Assembly (NCBI GenBank): GCA_031292355.1
Contig: JARLHI010000055.1
Coordinates: forward strand, 372,001 to 436,000
Source: Candidatus Obscuribacterales bacterium
Lineage (GTDB): Bacteria; Cyanobacteriota; Vampirovibrionia; Obscuribacterales; Obscuribacteraceae
Direction of reading: 5' to 3'
Length of the DNA stretch: 64,000 bases
In this document: positions 34,569 to 44,000 of the stretch, piece after piece
Layout of the letters: each line of letters starts with the position of its first letter
How positions within the stretch are numbered: the first letter of the stretch is position 1
Program-made: the position numbers and the translations under genes
The notes under the pieces: generated by a model
Told to the model about the DNA's origin: nothing
The model's database searches: none
Seen by the model: the letters and a program-made list of their open reading frames with translations, nothing else

Positions 34569-35338
34569 GTGCGCGAGCCAGCCCAGCTTTTAATCGACAG
34601 AACAGAGGGCATTCCGCCGCTAGCAGCACCCAATAGCTACGGCAAATTTGCCCTGGCCAGACTCAATCACATCGAGGGAGACTTAACAGCCTCCGAAAAA
34701 GGCTTTCAAGAAATTGTCCAAACAACAAGTGACTGGAAAGTCTGGACCAATTCGGTCACTAAAATTTTTGAAGGTTACGCAAGCATGCTACGCACAGCTG
34801 GTCGCGATGAAGAAGCGCTGCTTAAAGATGCGCATGCACTCGGTATCAAAACCGAATTACCAAAAATTGAAGGTTTCACAGGACCGTTCAAATTGGACGC
34901 TAGCTACAAACATTTTGCCACAGAAGCAAGCGACGAAGCCACCGACGCCGCCTTTTATCACAAGCCATATCCAGACGGCTTCTTCGATCACGGCACATTG
35001 GTAGATTTCACCGGAGAAAAACCTACTATCACTGTGATTGATCGGCAAAAAGACCCCCTCATCCAGGATCTCCTGGCCAGAACGACGAAGGCTTTCGACG
35101 CTGACAAATTGACGCCCGAACAAACTGCGACTGCGCTAGCTGAATACACCCGCCGATTGTTTCCAAACAATCAACTTGCAGCCTACTATGCCTTTTTTGG
35201 GCAACATTGCCCATGATTTCAATACACTCGAAATCAAAGGCAAAGAGATACTTTGGGACACCACAAACTATCGCTGGAATGAAGTCTTTGAACCAGGCAA
35301 AGAATATGTCGCACCATTCGATAGCAAAGTCTGGCGTT
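34569..35338 (+). pseudogene. TPR-like protein, frameshifted at a T run
   Basis: From GTG 34569 the frame reads REPAQLLIDRTEGIPPLAAP, then TPR-like helices (GKFALARLNHIEGDLTASEK, EGYASMLRTAGRDEEALLKD) and an α/β region. It ends early at 35216 after AAYYAFFGQHCP. Dropping one T from the six-T run near 35190 lets it continue as AFLGNIAHDFNTLEIKGKEI, then a smooth ending KVWR and TAA at 35338. The 5' end is also unclear, since in-frame stops precede 34569 and no ribosome site is seen. It may be a decayed gene or contain a single sequencing error. Function is not recognised. Confidence 0.55.
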
Positions 35339-35350
35339 AAAAAGGCGCTC

Positions 35351-35866
35351 TCACTTGTTTTTTAAAGAAAAAACACTAGCTTTGACCGCTTCGATATTTT
35401 TCTCGTAGTCTTTAGGCGGGGCAGAAAAGAAAATCTCGTCGACAAAGCGTCCATCTGCACCTGCGCTCATATAAATCCTGAACATAGCCGTCTTGCTACT
35501 ATAGAAACGCCCTTCAACGATGAGCGCCATACGCCCTGCAATTGTCTGCGATCGGGCATCGGTGATCGAAAAGGTCTCTGCATTTCCGGCATCGCCGAAA
35601 ATCTCCGACAATTCCTGGATTTCTGTCTGTGATAGCTGATGCTCTGGTTGCACGAGAACTTTTTGAAAGGCCTGCGCCTCATAATCGGCCAGAGCAAGAC
35701 CGCGATTGAAGAAACAGAGCGAAACCGTATCATCCAGAGAATCGGCTGGTCTGAACTCGCGCACGATATAGAGCGCTGCACCCTGACTGGGAACGGGAAA
35801 TTCACGCCATCCTTGCGGCAAAGGCATCAACAAATTGGAACCGAGACTGACTTCTAAAATTGCCAT
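35351..35866 (-). CDS. Hypothetical protein, PsbP/DcrB-like pattern
   Basis: 171 residues from ATG 35866. A hydrophobic, Pro-rich start (MAILEVSLGSNLLMPLPQGW) leads into alternating strands (ALYIVREFRP, TVSLCFFNRG) and a C-terminal strand pair RMALIVEGRFY and AMFRIYMSAG, then a final helix. The order recalls the PsbP/DcrB/Mog1 fold but the match is by eye. No signal peptide. The -10 box TATAAT ends 6 bases before the ATG, so the mRNA is probably leaderless. Confidence 0.55.
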   Translation of the reverse strand: MAILEVSLGSNLLMPLPQGWREFPVPSQGAALYIVREFRPADSLDDTVSLCFFNRGLALADYEAQAFQKVLVQPEHQLSQTEIQELSEIFGDAGNAETFSITDARSQTIAGRMALIVEGRFYSSKTAMFRIYMSAGADGRFVDEIFFSAPPKDYEKNIEAVKASVFSLKNK

Positions 35867-35872
35867 GCACAC

Positions 35873-35878
35873 ATTATA
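35873..35878 (-). promoter_or_regulatory. -10 box giving a leaderless start
   Basis: On the minus strand TATAAT is followed by GTGTGC and then the ATG of the 35866 gene. Transcription would begin at or next to the start codon. There is no room for a Shine-Dalgarno. Confidence 0.55.
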
Positions 35879-35967
35879 CGTGGGGTAGGGGAATTACCCC
35901 ATTGCAGGGGGCTTGGCAATCCGTACAATGAACTCAATCAACCCGTAAAAGAACCCCGCAAGGTCCC

Positions 35968-38004
35968 ATGTCGGCAGATCAACTACCTTTTACAAAAGAA
36001 ATTCAGCCAGGCGATCGAATTGCCGCTGAGTTGACGCGACATGAGAATTTTGAGCATTCGCGCTCGATTTTGAGCAAAGCGGTTGACCTTTTTTACAACA
36101 AAGACGCCGAAACCCTAGCCAGTCTCAAAAAGCTTCAGTCTGAAGTGCAGCAAAGTAGACCGGGTGCAACTCCTGATAAGAATCCTCAACTAGACGAAGA
36201 AGTTTCAAAAACAATCGCCGCCGACAGACAAGCAATCGAGCGCAAATCCACTATTAGCAATCTGGCTACCGGAGCCGTCGAATACGCATTTCTCGCTGTG
36301 CCAGCCTTAAAGAAAGCGCGCTCGGCTGAAGTCGCCGTAGCTGGATTGCTGGGAACAGCCACAACCTGGGGACTGGCTCAAGCCAAAGCCGACGACACGA
36401 AAGCCCATCAAAGTGAGGATTTTGTACTGGGCGCAGCCAAAGGGCTCGTTACTAAGAAATTTCTGGACGTGCTCGGTACTCGCTCGCAGAATCCATACAT
36501 CACAGGCGTTTTGATGGGCTCATCCAGTCGAGTCGCAGACAATGCCTTCGATCGCAATACCTGGTCATCTGGTCTTGAATCGGGTGTCAGTTCAACCATC
36601 ACCAATTCCTTCACGGCTGATTCTTTAAAGTCTGACTTCGCGCTGGCTGGTATGGCATTTGGCGCACACAAAACATTGGGTGCCGTGTTGCCAGGAATAG
36701 GACGCAATCCAGTCTTTTCCAATTTTGCAACTGGTGCCTCGTTTGGTCTTGCATCAGGCGCTCAGTCAGAAATTCACCGTCAAGATGCGCTTCACGAAAA
36801 TCGCAATTGGGGCGCCGTCTTGAACATGAGTCTTGCTCAAGCCGGTCTTGATGGTCTGGCATCGGTTCCTGGTGGACTGGGCAAAATCAATCAATCGATG
36901 GCGGCAAGAAGTATAAGCGCCGAAAGACCGATGGAAATTAAAAACACTCCAGTTGAAGAAAAAGCAGTGACTGGAATGCCTGTAAGCAATCTTTTGCGCT
37001 CACTACAAACAACAGACACCGGTGACCACAATGTCGCCGACTATGCCAGAGCCATGAGCGGCTTTAACGAAAACGCAACGGCGGTGAGAAAAATCGGCGG
37101 TGACAGCATCAGCCTGGATCTTGCAAACGGCAATATTCTCAAACTAACCACACGTACATTGCCAGAGCAAAGACCTTTCGACATGCCTGTCGTCGATAGT
37201 GGCACTCGTTTGGTCGACCATGTTGATGTCAATTATTTAGTGCAAGCAAAGGGCGACACTAATGTCTCTGGCGCACAGTATGCAGATTTCTTGCGGGATC
37301 TGTCGAAGCAGGGTTACTGGATGTCTGACCCTGGTGTAAGGAACGTTGCCATGCATCCGGAAGAAAACAGAGTCGTTTTAGTTGATCCCTGGGCAGTTGA
37401 ACGCGTCAATGCAAAACCGGCACCAGATTCCGGTATGATACCTGCCGAAAGCGGACTCAATCGAGAAACCGTCCCACCATCAACAGCGCAGGCACACGAG
37501 ATTACAGCACCGGAAGAAATCAAACCATTCAACGCCTTCAGTCTTTCTAGCGAACCTGCTGAAAGACTCGCTTCAAACTTCGCCGATACTCCTTTTACTT
37601 TCAACAACAGACGCTACAAATCATTCGAATCCTTCTATCAAAGTTTGAAATTCGAAGATGCCAAACTACGCTCTGAAGTTGCCAAAATGCCAGGAAAACA
37701 GGCTAAGGCCGCAGGTAGCAAATCGCATGCGACAGAAACAACATTCAATGGCAAAACCATCACACTGGGCTCGCCCGAACACCATGGGATTCTAGAAGAA
37801 GCGCTCTTTGAAAAATTCAAACAAAATCCTCAAGCAGCAAAGGCTCTGGTCGATTCATTACCGCGTCCAATCATCCATGACACCGGACGGGCAGAACATC
37901 CAAACACATTCTTGCCAGCCGATGACTTCACTCGCATGCTCACCGATGTTCGAGAAAAGCTTTCTAAAATGAATCTCGATGAACTGGGCAAACGCAAAAA
38001 ATAG
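35968..38004 (+). CDS. Large protein with C-terminal NADAR-like domain
   Basis: 678 residues with a charged N-terminus, then a weakly hydrophobic, Ala/Gly-rich region at about 95-300 (VEYAFLAVPALKKARSAEVA). Residues about 350-475 resemble a degraded kinase lobe (ISLDLANGNILKLTTRTLP and RVVLVDPWAVERV). The C-terminal 150 residues match the YbiA/NADAR pattern: LASNFADTPFTFNNRRYKSF, ESFYQSLKFED, MPGKQAKAAGSK and EALFEKFKQNP. NADAR domains remove ADP-ribose from nucleobases or bind NAD-derived ligands. The N-terminal style is shared with the giant protein next to it. Convergent, 7 bp apart. Confidence 0.6.
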   Translation: MSADQLPFTKEIQPGDRIAAELTRHENFEHSRSILSKAVDLFYNKDAETLASLKKLQSEVQQSRPGATPDKNPQLDEEVSKTIAADRQAIERKSTISNLATGAVEYAFLAVPALKKARSAEVAVAGLLGTATTWGLAQAKADDTKAHQSEDFVLGAAKGLVTKKFLDVLGTRSQNPYITGVLMGSSSRVADNAFDRNTWSSGLESGVSSTITNSFTADSLKSDFALAGMAFGAHKTLGAVLPGIGRNPVFSNFATGASFGLASGAQSEIHRQDALHENRNWGAVLNMSLAQAGLDGLASVPGGLGKINQSMAARSISAERPMEIKNTPVEEKAVTGMPVSNLLRSLQTTDTGDHNVADYARAMSGFNENATAVRKIGGDSISLDLANGNILKLTTRTLPEQRPFDMPVVDSGTRLVDHVDVNYLVQAKGDTNVSGAQYADFLRDLSKQGYWMSDPGVRNVAMHPEENRVVLVDPWAVERVNAKPAPDSGMIPAESGLNRETVPPSTAQAHEITAPEEIKPFNAFSLSSEPAERLASNFADTPFTFNNRRYKSFESFYQSLKFEDAKLRSEVAKMPGKQAKAAGSKSHATETTFNGKTITLGSPEHHGILEEALFEKFKQNPQAAKALVDSLPRPIIHDTGRAEHPNTFLPADDFTRMLTDVREKLSKMNLDELGKRKK

Positions 38005-38011
38005 ATTTTGA

Positions 38012-41000
38012 CTAAGTGCCTGGCATAGATGCTTGCTTTAAAAGTTCATTGACCAAATCGATATTGTTGTTTGGACCGCCATATGGCAGTATGACAGCCG
38101 CATCCACAGCCGATTTGCTCCAGTCTGCCTGTCCACCAGTCTCAAACAATAACGCCGGATCGTCCTGGAAAGCCTGAGCAAAATTACTGTTATTTGGCGA
38201 ATAGAATGTCGGATACGTTTCAGTGGAAACAACGGTTGGATTGAGACGCTTCAACTGTTGATATTCTGGTGCAGTGCTGCGTTGATATTTCGTCCAGTAG
38301 TTTTTGTCAGCTGGCACTTCAAACGCTCCCAGGGTCCCTACAGCGACCTTTGCACCGGTCTTTTTCAAGTCGGCTGCATTCATTGCGATGTTCTGAGCAG
38401 ACTGTCTGCCACTGTATGAGATGTCATCGAGATAAACCAGCACTTTGCCTTGCAGACTTCCCTTTTCAGAGGCTTTCACCTCGGCCAAACTCATATACTG
38501 AGAGGACTTAAGACCATTGACCTTGCCATACAAACCGTTGACGAGATAGCCACTACCATCTTTATCGAAGGAATGCACCACAATCAAATCTTCTGGACGC
38601 GCACCTGTTTCGTTGAGGATTTTAGTTTGCAGACCACGCATTTGATCAAGCATCGTCGAATAATTATTGACTATCGTACCGTCTCGCAAAATAATGGCTG
38701 CAGCAGCCTGTTTGCGAGATTCAATGCCGCCTAAGAATGAAGCGATTTGCTCTTGCGAAATCATTGGTTCGGTAAATTCGCGATACAAATCGTCGATCAC
38801 TTCTTTCTGTGAATCTAAAGCGATCGCTCTTAAATCTTTATCGCTATTAAAATCGGGACGAACAATCTTCGCGTCAGGCAAAATGTCCTTCGCCGCGTCA
38901 AGTGCATGACCGGCGCTCGCTTTCTCCACGGCATCAGAAACACTCATTTGCGGATTTGCTGCCATCAAGCTTTTAACTTCGCCTGTGAGCTCCGCCAATT
39001 TTCCCTGCAGCAATTCTGGACCAGCATATTTGGTAGCACCAAAATCCCAGAGATTCATACCTTTGTCGAATCCACCAAGATCTGCCACTGTCACATCTTT
39101 TTGTTTGGAAAGAAATGCTTTTTGAGCTGGTGATGCGTGCGATAAATCATCAAATATCAAAGACTGTCCGACCGGCGGATGAGTCGTGAGGCTCTTCATG
39201 GCAGCTGCATCCAGTGTTTCGATATCAATTTTCAAACCGGGATTGTTTTTACGGAAAAGATATGCCAGTGGATTGCCTGATGTGTCTCCAGAGAGTGTGT
39301 AAATGGTGATATTTTTGCTACCGCCCATCTGTTTACTGAGAGCACTCAGCTTGCTATCGAGCGCTCTGCTATTCATATTGCCGGCTGAGTGCTCGAGCAA
39401 TTCGACAGCGATGTCTCGATCTTGGGGCGACATTTTTTCAAATATCGACGAGAATTGCTCTGAAGTGATCGGTTTGTCTTGCAAGCGTTGCGAAATCTCG
39501 GATGCTACTTGCTGAATACGCTCAGGGTCTAATTTATCTTGAGGTCTAATAGGCGCGGTGTCGGTAGCCGCTCTTTCATAAACTTCTGAGGCGTGTGGGT
39601 CACCGACATCTCGCAGTCTATTTTCAGCTGGTTGCGCCTGCACACCCTCAAGCTCAGGTCTAGACAGACTGCGTTCGGCGGCGTTTGGAGCACCATTTGC
39701 ATTGACTTTCGATGCTTCAAACAATTCACGAGCAGAGACTGCGTTACTGCCCAGGTGATTGGCGCCCACTCCCCATTGATTGGTGAAATCGACGAGCATG
39801 CGACCACTGGAGTCGCTGTGGATATCTTGAATGTTGATGACATGCCAGGCACTAGTATGACCATCGGTGCCAATCCACTTCTTAAATGGCTCGTTGCGAG
39901 CATCGACCATCAGCACTGCAGGGAAATTCTTCTTCGCCTGCATATCGCGCAATGTTTGTTCGAACTGCGCCTGCGAATTAATTTGAATCGCTTCGCCAGG
40001 ATTGCCTGCGCTGCGACCAGGTCCAACCATGACAAAATCGCGATCGTTTCCACCAGTAATTTGATTGTGAATGTCAGTCAGCTCAGGTGATTTGATCTCG
40101 GGTGAATCTTTGATTTGTGACCACTGAAATTTGCCATTCGAATCAACTGAGTATTTCATCAATCGGCTCACTTCCTTGCCTTCAGGCTTGGTATACAGCA
40201 ACACATCGCCTGGCTTCATATGCAATTCAGGAGTTCTTGCCCATTTTACGTTTGCGGCCGTCTGCTCGAAAATTTGACCTGCCCAATTGCGCTTACCATC
40301 TACTTTGATATCACGCATAGCCATCTGATCAAAGCTATTTTGCATGGCGCGATTAGCCTCGGCATCTGGACGCAAGGCGCCAGGCACGCGGGTTAAATCA
40401 ATCAAGGTTCCATCAGCTGTGGTGTATTTGCCAGTCGTAGCCACGTCCACGACAAGCTGAGCGGCTTTATCTGGTTGTCTAGTGAAAATTCTGTTTTCCA
40501 CAGTGGCGACGTTGCAGGTTGGGTTGCTGCCCTGGTCGATCAATTGAGGATAGGCAGCTTCATGCATTAACTGCTCAGACAACCGCACACGCTCTGCCAC
40601 CGAAAGTGGTGCATCCGGTCCAGCCTTCATCAAGCGATTGATTTGATGATAAGTGAGCGCCATCTGATTCTGATCAAGACCACTTGTTCTAGCGCGACTC
40701 TCAAAATCCTGAACTAATTTGTCGAATCTTTGCTTCTGATTGACGTTGGTAAAATTGCGATCCGAGAAAGCCTCCAGCCTACGTTTTTCTGTGGTCAGAT
40801 CGGCCGATTCATATTCGATACGACCATTGGGCTTGTGCAATTCCTGACTGCCATCCACATTATGAACATGTTCACCGGTAGCATCTTTAATTCTCAAACC
40901 ACCGTCTGGTTCAACAGACACCTGCAATTTTTCGTTTCTTGGAGACCTGTTTGCTCTAGCTATTTCCCAAGATTGATCATCGATTCGCTTCCAACTGTCA

Positions 41001-44000
41001 CCGTTCGAGAAATCAACTTTTGTCAGACGACCACGGGTATCGTATGAGTAATCGCTTCTAAAACCAGTTGGGTCAGTTGTTGATGTAACTTTGCCAAAGC
41101 CATCGCGCTCCAATTTAATGCCGGCACCATCGCTGAATATCTCCGAACCATCCCAGTTGCGAATTACGTTGCCGTCGGCTCTCTTGAAACGAACGCGCCC
41201 ATCATCAAGCACATCACCCCTGGATTGAGTCAACTTCAACTCGGGACCAATTTCGCCACCCAATCTCACTTGATCATATTTACCGATTTTGACAGGAGTG
41301 TCTGGGCGCATGCGAACGAATGTGTCACTGTCAGCGCGTTTTATATAGGTGCCATTGAATGAATGATCTGTGAAGTAAAAGGAATTTTCTTCCTTATTCC
41401 ACTTCAATGTTCCATGATCATTGGAAACCAGATTATTGAGAGCGTCAGCGGCATTATTACTGAAAGCTTGATGATGTCGACCAATTTCCAGTGAATCACC
41501 AGATAAATTCAAAGGTCGACCATTAAAGAACGCCTGATGGTCTTCAACGACACTGCTTCCACGAGTGTCATTTAGTTTCAGCACCGGACCGTCCATCGAG
41601 CCCAGGTGAACCTCATCATTCAAGCCAATTTTTGTTTCTGTGCCTTTAATTCTTTCGAATGCCTGCGAGCCTTCTCTTTTAATGTATGTGCCAAATGACG
41701 AATGATCGGCAAGAACAAATGAATTCTGCGCGGCATCCCAACGCATCGTTGCATGTTCTCTCGATACGCGCAGGTCAGTTATCTCGGCGCCAGTCTCGCC
41801 AATCGAGTGGTTGCGCCCAATCTCGACTGGTCCATTTTTCAAATTGAATTCATTGCCATCGATACTCACTGTCAAATCTTTAGTTTGACCTAGCTGCACT
41901 CTATTTCTTTCTTCAAAAGGCACCAGTTTCACTTCTGGTCCATTGTCACCACCCAGGCGTAGTTGATCTTTGCCACCTACGCGCACTTCTTCGCCGGGCT
42001 TCATGCGGGTAAAAGCGGGTGTGCCTTCTTTTTTTATGAAAGTGCCCAAGCTCGATGTATCGCGATAATAGAAGGCACCGTCTTTAGCGTCATAGCGTAA
42101 CACACCGTGTTGACTAGAAACATATGGTTGATCTAGCATTGCCTGCCCATTAGCGCGCTCGGCTCGACCGATAACGAGCTTGTTATCCCGCAATTCCACG
42201 GGCTTGTTGTCGACATAAATCTGCGCAGCGTCAGGAGTGGGGAATTCTTTTGGCGGTTTACCAGACAAGCTGATGATGTTGTCATCCAAATGAGCCAGGC
42301 GAATTTGATCCCCTTTTTCAAATTCAACTTTGCCACCTTTGGGGACCGGCTGCCACTGGGTAGAGCCAAACTTTTTGATTTCGCTACCGTTCGTTGAATT
42401 TGTATCTTGATAGAAGAATTTTCCTTCATTGCGATCAAATGTAATTTGACCATGCTGCGCAGAAACAGTACGGTCTGATGTGAACTTGGCACCGCTTGCA
42501 TCAAGTGTTTCACGTCCAAGATCAAATTTGCCATCTTCCAGATGGACGGCTTTACCGTTAAATTTGACTTGCACATCGTCAGGACCGTTAACGGGAAGTC
42601 GCTCAATATCAGCAAGCCGAACAGCCTTTAATGTGGGAATCGAATCCAGCCTGACGTCACCTTTGTCCAGGCTGTAAGCCCTGAACATAGACCCGTTTTC
42701 ATCTCGCACATAATAACTCTTGTCGGTTGTGCCAGCGGCGCGATCTACCTTTTCGTACAAGCGGCGGAATTCTCCGCCTGAGACGACTTTTTGCTCTACG
42801 GGAGCGGCAAGTGAGTCATTGCGGATCACTGCATATTTGCCGCTAGGCTCCATGCCAGCCATCCTGTAGGTATCGCCACCGAAAACGACTTTTTCACCAG
42901 TGGCAGCCGGTGGCTCGATTTCGCGCGGAGTATGAAAAATGGTCTTACCGCCGTCGAAAACCATTTGAGGCGCTTCGCTGTCGTGAAAGGCCGCAGCTGG
43001 TGCCGGTTCGCCAACTGGGTATTGAAACGGGCGTCGAGTCGAATTGATGATTTCTGACGCTTCGGGTGCCTCTTTCATCAACTGCCGCGCCGAGGATAAA
43101 CTGTGTCCAAGCACCTTGGCGCCCACCGTCATGCCACCGCCCATGACACCGCCACTAACAGCCGACAAGGAAGCCGCCTGAGCGACCATTTGCAAATTCT
43201 CAGCGACGCTCTTTTTAGGATCCCATTGCGATACGCCTTCAAAACCGCCGCCGAGACCACCGCCAAGAGCACCACCGCCGGCGTTCAAGGCCGCCTCACG
43301 ACCAGTGGCGACAAGCCATTTTTCAGTTTCTTTTTTCAGTTCACTATTTAAATTCTGAGACAAAGAATGCGAAAGAGCTTCCACTGCATCTTTTCTGGCT
43401 TGTCCTGTCAGCTCCTCTCCTACAGTTGATTCGGCCAATTTGCCAATTGCCTTTTGATCGATTTCTTTGGCACCGCTGCTTAGAGCATGCCGCATGATCT
43501 CGGTCGTGCCTTTTTGCAAAGCTTCAGTACTACCTTCTTTGAGAGCAACTTTAACGCTCTGGTCAGCCACTTCTGCGACCGTTTGCGCAGCCGCCTTTAG
43601 AGCAGCCGTTTCACCGACTTTGAAAATAGCTGCGACTTCACCAGGACCAAGCACCGAAGTCACGCCGTTGACCGCTCCAGAGGCGCAATCCATGCCGACA
43701 CTAAAAGCATCGACATTATAATCACCGCCCATGATCGCCGACTTCGCGCCGACCTTCATAGCAGCGCCACCAGCGGCCATCGCTATTAACAGAGGTGTGT
43801 CTGCGCCACCGGTGACGATCATGCTGGCTATAGCCGCGCCAGCCACCGTACCATCTACCACATAATCCGCTGTCGCCGATTTTGATTCTTTGAAATTCTT
43901 GAGAGAATCAGCAAATCGATCTTCCAGTTCTTTGCTTTTTTCTGGAGTCATTTCGCTGAAATTTTTATGACTTTCGGCAATTTCACGACGATAACTACTC

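Noticed and set aside
34339..34593. 84-codon frame upstream of the frameshifted TPR-like gene
   Set aside because: No ribosome site, odd composition and overlap with the next frame; probably non-coding.
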